From NCBI GenBank assembly GCA_002320595.1, contig DCKB01000076.1, positions 51,570 to 115,569 of the forward strand: a DNA stretch of 64,000 nt, read 5' to 3'. Of the stretch, positions 1 through 8,527 are shown one piece after another. Within the stretch, counting starts at the first letter, position 1. Each line of letters starts with the position of its first letter. The stretch comes from Christensenella sp. UBA1685 (lineage in GTDB: Bacteria; Bacillota; Clostridia; Christensenellales; CAG-138). A program made the position numbers and the translations under genes. Under the pieces are notes generated by a model. The model did not search any database, was not told the DNA's origin, and saw nothing but the letters and a program-made list of their open reading frames with translations.

Positions 1-231
1 GCACACTACCCGGTTTTCAGAATAGCTGCTTCCAGAAAATTCCCGCAGAGCCAATGCCGCAGCCCGCCCTGCCCCTATGAGCATCGTGCGTTTTCCTGCA
101 CTATCACTTTTTATCCGCCGCCCTCTGCGGAACAAACGGTAGGAAAATCGTATTCCGGTAATAAGAATCACGAGAAAAATACCATTTAAGATTGGATAGC
201 CCCTTGGTACAGGCAGATCAAACTCTATCCT
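1..231 (-). pseudogene. 5'-truncated polysaccharide biosynthesis (CapD/FlaA1-type) fragment
   Basis: Reading the minus strand from 231 to the window edge gives an open frame with a hydrophobic stretch (GIFLVILITGIRFSYRLF), a basic linker and then TMLIGAGRAAALALREF followed by RVVC. That is the layout of membrane NDP-sugar epimerase/dehydratases of the CapD family: last membrane helix, then the first nucleotide-binding strand with its GAG motif. The frame meets a TGA at 232-234 and there is no start codon, so the N-terminal membrane helices are missing. The break falls inside the first copy of a 32-bp direct repeat. The 3' end lies outside the window, so it is unknown whether the rest is intact. 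Family assignment rests on motif recognition only. Confidence 0.65.
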
Positions 232-292
232 TCACAACTTCTCTACATTCTTTGAACACACTCTATTCTTCACAACTTCTCTACATTCTTTG
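223..292. repeat. 32-bp direct repeat, two copies, 38-bp period
   Basis: Positions 223-254 and 261-292 are identical except at one base (31 of 32). The first copy overlaps the point where the CapD-like frame at 1-231 breaks. There are only two copies and no array, so this is a local duplication or rearrangement scar and not a CRISPR. Confidence 0.85.
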
Positions 293-304
293 CTCATTCT
301 CCTC

Positions 305-332
305 TTGCTTTTTCTCGGTATATCCGTATAAT
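305..332 (+). promoter_or_regulatory. Sigma-A-type promoter of the riboswitch-ATPase transcript
   Basis: TTGCTT at 305-310 and a perfect TATAAT at 327-332 are separated by 16 bp. Transcription would begin near 339, just ahead of the riboswitch aptamer, which supports the assignment. Confidence 0.6.
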
Positions 333-349
333 GGAATTATAATTAAATA

Positions 350-471
350 TTTCATGAGGGAGTAGTTACCATGCGTCCGGCATGGTTTAAGTTCAACATC
401 ATGGCGCTTACCGCCTGGCTTAAATGAAAAGACGAGACTCATGTGCAGTATATTCTGCACATGAGTTTTTT
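350..471 (+). promoter_or_regulatory. yybP-ykoY manganese riboswitch with terminator platform
   Basis: The leader carries the conserved 5' element GGGAGTAG (358-365) and the 3' element ending GACGAGACTCATG (431-443), with two hairpins between them, matching the yybP-ykoY aptamer. P1 pairs CATGAG (353-358) with CTCATG (438-443). The same 3' strand is the left arm of a 12-bp terminator hairpin (437-448 with 455-466, then a T run). Ligand-stabilised P1 therefore prevents the terminator, so this should be an ON switch. Known members sense Mn2+ and control Mn2+ exporters and P-type ATPases. The aptamer call is from the conserved cores; no covariance model was run. Confidence 0.88.
437..471 (+). 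terminator. Riboswitch expression-platform terminator
   Basis: Perfect 12-bp stem (437-448/455-466) with a TATATT loop and a run of Ts to 471. Its left arm shares bases with aptamer helix P1, giving mutually exclusive folds. Confidence 0.9.
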
Positions 472-525
472 CATCCTGCAAGGTGAAATATTAATTATGA
501 AATGCAAGAAAGGAAGAGACTCCAG

Positions 526-3156
526 TTGAAGTACTATTGCGAGGAATCCGCTAAGGTGCTCAAACACTTTGAATCTGAGCAAGCTGGGCTTTCTGCCCGT
601 GAAGCCGAAGCGCGGCTGGCAAAACACGGCCCAAACAAGCTTGCCGAGCCCAAGAAAGAGACGTTGTTGCAGCGTTTCTTTGCCCAGTTGAAAGACCCGA
701 TGATCATTATCCTGCTCGTTGCAGCAGCAGTTTCCGGCCTTACGGCTGCATACAGCAACGAAAGCTTTGCAGACGTATTCATCATCCTGATCGTCGTGCT
801 CATCAACGCCGTACTGGGCGTTTATCAGGAAAGCAAGGCGGAGAAGGCCATTGAAGCGCTGCAGGCAATGACGGCTGCGACCAGCAAGGTGCTGCGCGAC
901 GGCAGGCAGATGTCCATCAAAAGTGACTTGCTCGTACCCGGAGACGTAATTATTCTTGAAGCAGGCGACGCCGTCCCTGCAGATGCACGCATTTTAGAGT
1001 CTGCCAGTTTGAAAGCAGAAGAAGCCGCGCTGACCGGTGAAAGCGTGCCCGTTGACAAAACCGCGGAAGCTATTGCGGCAGGTGAATCTGATGTTCCTCT
1101 GGGCGACAGGCGCAATATGGTCTATATGGGCAGCACTGTCGTTTATGGGCGCGGCCGCGCCATGATTACCGCAACCGGAATGGAAACGGAGATGGGCAAG
1201 ATTGCGGATGCCCTTTCCGCTGCAGAGGACGGCCAGACACCGCTGCAGCTCAAGCTCGCGCAGTTGAGTAAAATCCTCAGCTGGATCGTGCTTGGCATCT
1301 GCATATTTATCTTTGCATTCAGCCTTTTAAAAGCGGGAGATTTTCATCTTGATGTCGTCATCAGCACGTTCATGGTTGCTGTGAGCCTCGCTGTCGCGGC
1401 AATTCCGGAAGGGCTCGCGACGGTGGTGACAATTGTGCTTTCCATTGGCGTGACCAACATGTCAAAGCGAAACGCGGTCATCCGCAGGCTTACCGCGGTT
1501 GAAACGCTTGGCTGCGCGCAGGTGATTTGCAGTGACAAAACCGGCACGCTGACGCAAAACAAAATGACGGTCGTAGACCATTACGGCGACGAACGCGCTA
1601 CGGCTGAAGCCATGGCGCTTTGTTCGGACGCAACCCCGGACGAAAGCGGCGAAGCAGTTGGCGAACCGACCGAGTGTGCGCTTGTCAACTGGGCGACACG
1701 CCTTAACCTTGCAAAAGCTTCTCTTGAAAGGAACACGCCCCGCATTGAGGAAGCTCCGTTTGACAGCATGCGGAAAATGATGAGCACGCTTCATAAGGCT
1801 GAAGGCGGCATCGTGCAATACACCAAAGGTGCGCCGGACGAGGTTTTAAAGCGTTGCACAGCTTATTTAAAGGATGGACAGGAACTGCCCCTTACGGACG
1901 CGGTTCGCGCTGAAATCCTTGCCGCAAACAAGGCCATGGCCGATCAGGCGCTTCGCGTGCTCTGTGCGGCGCGCCGCTCCTACGCTGCGCTGCCCGCCGA
2001 CCTTACGCCGGCGGCGTTGGAGCAGGAGCTAACTTTCCTCGGCCTTGCAGGCATGATCGATCCCATCCGCCCCGAAGTTAAGGCAGCAATTGAAGAATGC
2101 CGCACCGCGGGCATCCGCCCGGTGATGATTACCGGCGACCACCGTGACACTGCAGTTGCAATCGCAAAGCAACTCGGTATACTCACGGACGAACGCGAGG
2201 CCATTACCGGAGCTGAGCTCAATGACATCAGCGACGAGGAATTCAGCCGCACGATCGACCATTACAGCGTATATGCCCGCGTGCAGCCTGAACACAAAGT
2301 ACGCATTGTTAATGCTTGGCGTAAGCATGGCTGCATCACAGCCATGACCGGCGATGGCGTGAACGATGCACCCAGCATCAAAAGCGCAGATATCGGTGTC
2401 GGCATGGGAATCACTGGAACGGATGTAACGAAAAACGTTGCTGACATGGTGCTTGCAGACGATAATTTCGCCACCATTGTTGGCGCGGTTGGCGAAGGCC
2501 GCCGCATTTATGATAACATCCGCAAGTCCATCCAATTCCTGCTTGGCTCCAATATGAGCGAGGTGCTCAGCGTGTTCTTGGCTACGCTTTTCGGCTTCGT
2601 GATTCTGGAGCCTGTGCACCTGCTTTGGATCAACCTGATTACCGACTGCTTCCCGGCTCTTGCACTCGGCATGGAAAAGGGCGAACCCGATCTGATGCGC
2701 CGCCAACCGCGCAGTGCAAAGGACGGAATTTTTTCCGGGGGACTCGGGTTTGATGTTGCCTATCAGGGCTTCCTCGTTACGCTTGTGACGATAGCTGCAT
2801 ACTTCATCGGGCACCGCATCGAATCCGGCGTCTGGGAGATTGCGCAGAGTGCAGATGGTGTCACCATGGCGTTTCTTACGATGAGCATGGCTGAGATTTT
2901 CCACAGCTTTAATCTGCGCAGTCAACGCGGCAGCGTATTCAAATTGCATTCACAGAACCCCGTCCTTTGGGGTGCTATGGCGCTGAGCCTCGTGCTGACC
3001 ACAGCCGTAATTTATCTCCCGGGCATTTCGGATGCTTTCGGCTTCGAACACATCAGCGCACTGGAATACGGCATCGCCATTGGCCTTGCGGTAATTGTGA
3101 TCCCGATCGTGGAGCTTGTAAAGTTGGTTCAACGCCGCTGTGCTAAAAAGCATTAA
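526..3156 (+). CDS. P-type cation-translocating ATPase, Ca2+/Mn2+ type
   Basis: A P2-type ATPase of about 876 residues that pumps a divalent cation out of the cytoplasm at the cost of ATP. The N-terminal cation-ATPase domain is followed by the actuator loop with TGES, the phosphorylation site CSDKTGTLT (phospho-Asp near residue 337), the hinge MTGDGVNDAPS, and a C-terminal membrane bundle, in the usual order and length. The frame is open from an ATG at 502, but I prefer TTG at 526. AGGAAGAG (511-518) sits 7 bases before it, and the family usually begins close to KYYCEESAKVL. Automated pipelines may call it a calcium pump, but the upstream yybP-ykoY riboswitch argues that manganese is the physiological substrate. 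That substrate claim is inference; the ATPase family is certain. Confidence 0.95.
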   Translation: MKYYCEESAKVLKHFESEQAGLSAREAEARLAKHGPNKLAEPKKETLLQRFFAQLKDPMIIILLVAAAVSGLTAAYSNESFADVFIILIVVLINAVLGVYQESKAEKAIEALQAMTAATSKVLRDGRQMSIKSDLLVPGDVIILEAGDAVPADARILESASLKAEEAALTGESVPVDKTAEAIAAGESDVPLGDRRNMVYMGSTVVYGRGRAMITATGMETEMGKIADALSAAEDGQTPLQLKLAQLSKILSWIVLGICIFIFAFSLLKAGDFHLDVVISTFMVAVSLAVAAIPEGLATVVTIVLSIGVTNMSKRNAVIRRLTAVETLGCAQVICSDKTGTLTQNKMTVVDHYGDERATAEAMALCSDATPDESGEAVGEPTECALVNWATRLNLAKASLERNTPRIEEAPFDSMRKMMSTLHKAEGGIVQYTKGAPDEVLKRCTAYLKDGQELPLTDAVRAEILAANKAMADQALRVLCAARRSYAALPADLTPAALEQELTFLGLAGMIDPIRPEVKAAIEECRTAGIRPVMITGDHRDTAVAIAKQLGILTDEREAITGAELNDISDEEFSRTIDHYSVYARVQPEHKVRIVNAWRKHGCITAMTGDGVNDAPSIKSADIGVGMGITGTDVTKNVADMVLADDNFATIVGAVGEGRRIYDNIRKSIQFLLGSNMSEVLSVFLATLFGFVILEPVHLLWINLITDCFPALALGMEKGEPDLMRRQPRSAKDGIFSGGLGFDVAYQGFLVTLVTIAAYFIGHRIESGVWEIAQSADGVTMAFLTMSMAEIFHSFNLRSQRGSVFKLHSQNPVLWGAMALSLVLTTAVIYLPGISDAFGFEHISALEYGIAIGLAVIVIPIVELVKLVQRRCAKKH

Positions 3157-3179
3157 TGCATCCAATCCCTTCGTTTTTC

Positions 3180-3213
3180 AGGGCGCTTCCGCGAGGGGCG
3201 CCCTTTCCTTTTT
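3180..3213 (+). terminator. Rho-independent terminator after the ATPase
   Basis: AGGGCGC and GCGCCCT form a 7-bp GC-rich stem (3180-3204) followed by a T-rich tract. Confidence 0.8.
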
Positions 3214-3224
3214 CCTTCTCCCCC

Positions 3225-3253
3225 TTGTTTCATGTTAAGAATTTTGATACAAT
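3225..3253 (+). promoter_or_regulatory. Promoter of the SulP transporter gene
   Basis: TTGTTT (3225-3230), a 17-bp spacer and TACAAT (3248-3253) lie between the ATPase terminator and the sulP start. Confidence 0.6.
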
Positions 3254-3307
3254 GGCTCCCGGTCGCTGCTTCAGCAAAACTATGCGGCCTCGGAAGAAGG
3301 TTATTTC

Positions 3308-4936
3308 ATGAATTCGTTCAAACCCGAACTTCTTCTTTCCCTCCGAAGTTACAGCAAGGATCAGCTCATCAAAGACCTGATTGCGGGCGTAATTGTTGCC
3401 ATTATCGCGCTCCCGCTTTCCATTGCGCTCGCGCTTGCCTCAGGTGTAAATCCGGAGCAGGGACTCTATACGGCAATCGTCGCAGGGTTCCTGATCGCTG
3501 CGCTTGGCGGCAGCAAGGTGCAGATTTCCGGCCCCACAGCGGCCTTTGCCACAATCGTTGCAGGCATCGTTGCACGGAATGGAATGAGCGGGCTTGCACT
3601 TGCGACCATTATGGCCGGTATCATCCTGGTTTTGATGGGCCTCTTTAAGCTTGGCAACCTCATCCGGTTCATTCCCTTTACCATAACGACGGGCTTCACC
3701 TCTGGCATCGCAGTGACAATCCTGATTGGCCAGCTTAAGGATTTCTTTGGCGTAACTTACGCCGCTGGCACAGTTGCTGTTGAAACCATGGAAAAAGCGA
3801 AAGCGCTTGCCGCAAACTTTTCCACTTTTAATCCGTATGCGCTTCTTGTCGGTGCGCTTTGTCTGCTGATCCTTATTTTTTGGCCGCGTATCAGCCGGCG
3901 AATTCCGGGTTCCCTCATTGCAATTGTTGCAAGCGTACTGCTGGTGAAGCTTTGTAACCTCCCTGTAAACACCATTGGAGATCTGTACTCCATCAACAGC
4001 AGCCTACCCGCCTTCACACTTCCGGAATTCAGCTTTTCTGCAGTCGGAGCGCTTTTACCGGACGCGCTTACCATTGCCGTGCTTGCCGCAATCGAATCCC
4101 TGCTTTCCTGCGTTGTTGCGGATGGAATGATCGGTTCAAAGCACAACTCCAACATGGAACTTGTGGCACAGGGGATCAGCAACATTGGCTCGGCATTGTT
4201 TGGCGGCATTCCCGCTACGGGCGCAATTGCCAGAACGGCAGCAAACATCAAGAACGGAGGCCGGACGCCAGTGGTCGGCATTGTTCATGCAGTGGTTCTG
4301 TTGCTTATTCTTGTAGTGCTTATGCCCTACGCAGCGCTGATTCCGATGCCTGCGATCGCGGCTATCCTGCTTATGGTCGCTTACAACATGAGCGAATGGA
4401 GGCAGTTTGCCCGGATCGTAAAGACAGCGCCCAAAAGCGATGTGCTTGTGTTGGTGCTTACATTCCTGCTCACGGTGGTGTTCGATCTTGTGATTGCCAT
4501 CGAGGTTGGGCTCGTATTGACCTGTGTGCTTTTCATGAAACGCATGAGCGACACCACGAAATTGCGCAAATGGGAGGACAATGCCGATAACAGCGCATTC
4601 AAAAACATTTCCCCAAACGCTGCGGTCTATGAGCTCAGCGGCCCTCTATTTTTCGGTGCTGCGGATGAAATTTTAAAAATTTCGGCCGAAATCGGAAAAA
4701 ACTGCATCGTGCTGCGCATGAAGGGTGTAACCGCCATCGACAGTACGGGCCTGCGAAGTCTTGAACGCCTTTTTGCGCAGTGCACGGAGGCCGGGATTGT
4801 GCTTATTCTTTCCCACCTCAATAAGCAGCCGCGCAAAACGCTGGAAAAATCCGGCCTGCTGGAAAAAATCGGGTCGGAAAACATCTGCCCGCAAATTGAT
4901 GCCGCGCTTATGCGCGCAGCAGAGCTTGCGGAATAA
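3308..4936 (+). CDS. SulP-family anion transporter with STAS domain
   Basis: A 542-residue inner-membrane anion transporter of the SulP/SLC26 family, whose members carry sulfate, bicarbonate or related anions. The N-terminal half has the family motif SGPTAAF (residues 74-80) and about a dozen hydrophobic segments. A STAS domain occupies roughly residues 435-540, including AIDSTGL at the usual regulatory position. The ATG is preceded by GGAAGAAGG at good spacing. It is flanked by its own promoter and a strong terminator, so it is monocistronic. The anion cannot be decided from sequence; nothing nearby points to sulfate assimilation, so bicarbonate is equally likely. Confidence 0.93.
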   Translation: MNSFKPELLLSLRSYSKDQLIKDLIAGVIVAIIALPLSIALALASGVNPEQGLYTAIVAGFLIAALGGSKVQISGPTAAFATIVAGIVARNGMSGLALATIMAGIILVLMGLFKLGNLIRFIPFTITTGFTSGIAVTILIGQLKDFFGVTYAAGTVAVETMEKAKALAANFSTFNPYALLVGALCLLILIFWPRISRRIPGSLIAIVASVLLVKLCNLPVNTIGDLYSINSSLPAFTLPEFSFSAVGALLPDALTIAVLAAIESLLSCVVADGMIGSKHNSNMELVAQGISNIGSALFGGIPATGAIARTAANIKNGGRTPVVGIVHAVVLLLILVVLMPYAALIPMPAIAAILLMVAYNMSEWRQFARIVKTAPKSDVLVLVLTFLLTVVFDLVIAIEVGLVLTCVLFMKRMSDTTKLRKWEDNADNSAFKNISPNAAVYELSGPLFFGAADEILKISAEIGKNCIVLRMKGVTAIDSTGLRSLERLFAQCTEAGIVLILSHLNKQPRKTLEKSGLLEKIGSENICPQIDAALMRAAELAE

Positions 4937-4950
4937 CAACAACTCTGCAA

Positions 4951-4987
4951 AGAGGGGAAGCGGTGAAAACCGCTTCCCCTCTTTTTA
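4951..4987 (+). terminator. Strong terminator after sulP
   Basis: Perfect 13-bp stem (4951-4963 with 4970-4982), TGAAAA loop, T tract. It lies between convergent genes and may also stop the minus-strand HerA-like transcript. Confidence 0.9.
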
Positions 4988-5045
4988 TATGTTCTATGAT
5001 GTGCTGCAAAGCTTTTTTGTTTCATGCTGTGTCAAACGCCTTATC

Positions 5046-6545
5046 TCACCACTTAATTGAGCCGAACAGCCCGCGCACGATTTTCTTTCCTACCTCCCGG
5101 CCAATGGTGTTCATGGCGCTCGATGTAGCTTTGGAAAGCGCCTTGCTTGTTTTGCTTGCTGTCTTCCGTTTTTCCGCGGATGCCCCATTCGATTTTTTCG
5201 CCTGCTTCTCCCGCTCTTTTTCCGCAGATCTCTCCTCTTTTTGCTTTTCTGCCTGTTCTTCCTCATGCAGCTCCTGAAAATGCTCATAAGCGGATTCCCG
5301 GTCAACCCGTTCATCATATTTTTCACCCATTCCGCTCTTTTGCATTACGGCACTGCGCTGCTCTTCCGTTATGGTCCCCATCAGGCTTTGCGGCGGCAGG
5401 ATAAACGCCCGCTCCACAATGCCTGGCCGCCCTTCTGCATCCAAAAAAGAAACAAGCGCTTCACCCACACCAAGCTCCGTAATAACATCCTCCGTTTTAA
5501 ATGCCGGGTTCGGGCGGAATGTCTCTGCCGCCGTGCGCACTGCCTTTTGCTCTGCGGGCGTATACGCGCGCAGAGCGTGCTGCACACGGTTAGAAAGCTG
5601 AGCGAGGACAGAATCAGGGATATCGCTTGGGCTTTGCGAAATAAAATAAATGCCTACCCCTTTTGAACGGATCAGCTTTACCACTTGCTCGACCTTTTGC
5701 AAAAGCACCTTGGGGGCATCGTTGAAAAGCAAATGCGCTTCGTCAAAGAAGAATACGATCTTCGGTTTTTCCGGGTCTCCCGCTTCCGGGAGGCGTTCAA
5801 ACAGCTCTGACATCAGGAAAAGCAGGAACGTTGCATACAGCGTTTGGTTCTGTACCAGCTTCACGCTGTGCAAAACGTTGATGTATCCCCGGCCGTTTTC
5901 ATCGGTCTTGATCCAATCGAAAATATCAATTGCCGGCTCGCCAAAAAACAAGTCGCCTCCCGCGTCCTCCAGCACCAGCAACGCGCGTTGAATTCCGCCA
6001 AGGCTTTGTGCGGACATGTTTCCGTATTGAATGGTGTAGTCTGAGCGGTTCTCGCCGACATAGCGAAGCATAGCACGCAGATCCTTCAGATCTATTAAAA
6101 GAAGGCCCTGGTCGTCCGCGATGCGGAACACGAGGTTGAGCACATCCGTCTGCACGGCGGTCAAATCCATCAGCCGCGCAAGCAGGCCCGGCCCCATTTC
6201 GGATACCGTCGTGCGAACCGGATGCCCTTCTTCCCCATAAATATCCCAAAAGCGCGTTGGAAACACGCGGTAGCGCCAATCCGGAATGTCAAAGCGCGCA
6301 ATGCGTTGTTCCATGTTATCGTTATGCTGCCCTGCACGGCACATGCCCGCAAGATCGCCTTTAATATCCGCCAGAAACACAGGAACCCCCAACTCGCTGA
6401 AGGATTCTGCCATCACCTTGAGCGTAATCGTCTTGCCCGTTCCGCTTGCGCCCGCAATGAGGCCGTGGCGGTTACACATGCGGGGCTCCATACAGATGCG
6501 CATGCTTCCGCTTTTCGCAATCCAAAGTTTTTCATCCTTTACCAT
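5046..6545 (-). CDS. HerA/YjgR-like ATPase (DUF853 helicase domain)
   Basis: A 499-residue cytoplasmic ATPase of the HerA-FtsK superfamily (DUF853, E. coli YjgR type). Walker A GASGTGKT is at residues 32-39 and Walker B FFFDEAH near residue 267. The C-terminal 90 residues are a Lys/Glu/Ala-rich charged tail typical of this family. The frame extends upstream to 6653, but ATG at 6545 is chosen. It gives the standard N-terminus (MVKDEKLWIA) and has a GGGGG-type ribosome site upstream. The biological role of YjgR proteins is not established; DNA translocation is inferred from the fold. It is isolated between terminators. Confidence 0.9.
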   Translation of the reverse strand: MVKDEKLWIAKSGSMRICMEPRMCNRHGLIAGASGTGKTITLKVMAESFSELGVPVFLADIKGDLAGMCRAGQHNDNMEQRIARFDIPDWRYRVFPTRFWDIYGEEGHPVRTTVSEMGPGLLARLMDLTAVQTDVLNLVFRIADDQGLLLIDLKDLRAMLRYVGENRSDYTIQYGNMSAQSLGGIQRALLVLEDAGGDLFFGEPAIDIFDWIKTDENGRGYINVLHSVKLVQNQTLYATFLLFLMSELFERLPEAGDPEKPKIVFFFDEAHLLFNDAPKVLLQKVEQVVKLIRSKGVGIYFISQSPSDIPDSVLAQLSNRVQHALRAYTPAEQKAVRTAAETFRPNPAFKTEDVITELGVGEALVSFLDAEGRPGIVERAFILPPQSLMGTITEEQRSAVMQKSGMGEKYDERVDRESAYEHFQELHEEEQAEKQKEERSAEKEREKQAKKSNGASAEKRKTASKTSKALSKATSSAMNTIGREVGKKIVRGLFGSIKW

Positions 6546-6652
6546 ATAAATGACCCCCGTCAGAGATTGCTTCTTCGTTAAATTATAGCATTGCAAAGCG
6601 GCAAAGGGAAGCACACGGTTATATTCCAAAGCCTCTGTCCGTTCATTACGCA

Positions 6653-6682
6653 AACATTGCCCGCTGCATAGCGGGCAATGTT
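6653..6682 (-). terminator. Terminator of the ruvCAB operon
   Basis: Thirteen-base stem (6653-6665 with 6670-6682) around a 4-base loop, immediately after the last gene of the ruv operon in the minus direction, followed there by TTTG. Confidence 0.7.
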
Positions 6683-6706
6683 GTTTGGATATGCTGTTCT
6701 GTTTGC

Positions 6707-7480
6707 TTACGAATCCTTCAGCACATCGTTAATGATGTCGTCAAGTTCCGCAGTGATGCCCGCCTTGTCCGGGGAAAGCGGCTCGGCCGATCCTTCTTCC
6801 ATGATTTCATTCACAGTCCATACGCGATCGGGCTCCTCTTCTGCAGAGTCAGTCTCCTCCGGTGCTGCCTCCTGCTCGGGCAACTCGCGGTTCTCAATCG
6901 CATAGATGCTCTTCATCAGCGTTGATGGCGTTTCATAGTCGTCAGGCAGGTTGAGCTCCTTTTCTTCCAGCAGTGCGGAAACATCCGCATATTCCCCTGC
7001 AAGCTCCGATTCTCCCTGCAGACGAGTGCCGGATGCGAAGGAACGGAATTGCTCCGCTTGCACGGCGGCAGCCGTTGCCGCAGCCTGCAGGCTCTCATTC
7101 AGCCGTGCAGCATTTGCGCGGTATTCCGTCATGAATGCCTCTGCCTGCATCGCCAGTGCACGAGCCTTTTCCTTTGCTTTTACGATAATTGCATCTGCTT
7201 CACGGTTGGCATCGGCAATGATCTCCTCCGCTTCTTTTTTTGCCGTGCGGCGCTCTTCCTCTGCATCGTCAAGGATAAAGCCGCGCTCCTTCTCCGCGTC
7301 TGCAACCACCTTGTCCGCCGCGCGCTGCGCGTTCGTAAGCGCGCCAGAAATGGCGGATTCTTTGGCTTTAAACTCCTCCAAAGCCGCAGAAAGTGTCTCT
7401 ACCTTTTTTGCAAGAATTGCAACCTCCTGTTCACTTTGGGCTAATTGTTCTTCGAGTTCCTTTGCTTTACGTCCAAACAT
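6707..7480 (-). CDS. Coiled-coil protein at the end of the ruv operon
   Basis: A 257-residue soluble protein. Residues about 5-145 are an almost unbroken heptad-rich coiled coil dense in Ala, Glu and Lys. The C-terminal 110 residues are acidic and probably disordered. It resembles DivIVA/SMC-like scaffold proteins in composition but lacks a recognisable DivIVA N-terminal domain, so no function is claimed. It starts 12 bases after ruvB ends with a clear GGAGG site, so it is probably co-transcribed with ruvCAB. No signal peptide or membrane segment is seen. Confidence 0.8.
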   Translation of the reverse strand: MFGRKAKELEEQLAQSEQEVAILAKKVETLSAALEEFKAKESAISGALTNAQRAADKVVADAEKERGFILDDAEEERRTAKKEAEEIIADANREADAIIVKAKEKARALAMQAEAFMTEYRANAARLNESLQAAATAAAVQAEQFRSFASGTRLQGESELAGEYADVSALLEEKELNLPDDYETPSTLMKSIYAIENRELPEQEAAPEETDSAEEEPDRVWTVNEIMEEGSAEPLSPDKAGITAELDDIINDVLKDS

Positions 7481-7492
7481 TATGCGGCCTCC

Positions 7493-8521
7493 TTAAAATT
7501 TCATCTTCTCCTGCTGGGACTGCGCCGCAGGCGGCGTATACCCCATGTGAATATATCCCTGCGGCATCACGATCCTGCCGCGCGGCGTGCGCGCGATCAA
7601 ACCGAGCTGCAACAGATACGGCTCGTAAACATCCTCGATGGTCGTAGCGTCCTCGCCTGTCGCAGCGGCAATGGTATCAAGCCCCACCGCGCGCCCGCCA
7701 AACTTTTCAATCATGGCGCTAAGCATGCGCCGGTCCACGGCATCAAGGCCGATTTCATCAATTGCAAGCATCTCAAGCGCTGCCCTCGCCGTTTCAAGAT
7801 CAATTATACCATTGCCCCGCACCTGCGCATAATCCCGCACACGCTTGAGCAGACGGTTGACGATACGCGGCGTCCCACGCGAACGCGATGCAATTTCAAG
7901 CGCCCCTTCCGGATCGATCTCAACGTTGAGAATTTCCGCGCTGCGTTCAATAATAAGTTTAAGATCCTCCGGCGGGTACATTTCAAGTTGCTCCTTGATG
8001 CCGAAACGATCGCGCAAGGGGGATGTCAGAAGCCCCATACGGGTGGTTGCGCCCACAAGTGTGAAGTGCGGCAGATCGAGCCGGATCGAATGCGCGGAAG
8101 GTCCTTTGCCGATAATGATATCGAGCGCAAAATCTTCCATCGCAGGATACAGCACTTCTTCCACGCTGGCATTCAGGCGATGGATCTCGTCAATGAACAG
8201 AACATCCCCTGCGGCAAGGTTTGTAAGAATCGCCGCAAGATCGCCCGCGTGGGAGATGGCCGGGCCGCTTGTTACGCGCAGGTTGCCCCCCATTTCATTT
8301 GCGATGATCGCCGCAAGCGTTGTTTTTCCAAGGCCCGGCGGGCCGTATAGCAACGCATGGTCAAGCGGCTCGCTGCGATGCTTTGCCGCCTCAATGTAGA
8401 TGCGCATGTGCTCCTTCACATTGCGTTGCCCAATGTATTCGTTCAGGAACTTGGGGCGCAGGCTGTATTCGATTTGTTCATCCTCCATCATCATGGAAGA
8501 TGAAATGAGCCGTTCTTCCAT
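7493..8521 (-). CDS. ruvB: Holliday junction branch-migration helicase RuvB
   Basis: A 342-residue AAA+ motor that, with RuvA, drives branch migration of Holliday junctions in recombinational repair. Walker A GPPGLGKT is at residues 60-67, Walker B reads FIDEIHRL, followed by sensor GATTR and the C-terminal winged helix ending with the RTPRGR region. Length and motif order are standard. It follows ruvA by 6 bases in a ruvC-ruvA-ruvB order. Confidence 0.98.
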   Translation of the reverse strand: MEERLISSSMMMEDEQIEYSLRPKFLNEYIGQRNVKEHMRIYIEAAKHRSEPLDHALLYGPPGLGKTTLAAIIANEMGGNLRVTSGPAISHAGDLAAILTNLAAGDVLFIDEIHRLNASVEEVLYPAMEDFALDIIIGKGPSAHSIRLDLPHFTLVGATTRMGLLTSPLRDRFGIKEQLEMYPPEDLKLIIERSAEILNVEIDPEGALEIASRSRGTPRIVNRLLKRVRDYAQVRGNGIIDLETARAALEMLAIDEIGLDAVDRRMLSAMIEKFGGRAVGLDTIAAATGEDATTIEDVYEPYLLQLGLIARTPRGRIVMPQGYIHMGYTPPAAQSQQEKMKF

Positions 8522-8527
8522 ACAGTG

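Noticed and set aside
223..292. Two copies of a 32-bp repeat as a CRISPR array
   Set aside because: Only two copies, 6-bp gap instead of a spacer, and no cas genes.
2029..2949. 306-codon minus-strand ORF
   Set aside because: It lies wholly antisense to the P-type ATPase and encodes no recognisable protein; a codon-bias shadow.
5046..6653. Upstream extension of the HerA-like protein
   Set aside because: The first 36 codons have no family match and overlap the promoter region; the start at 6545 fits the family.
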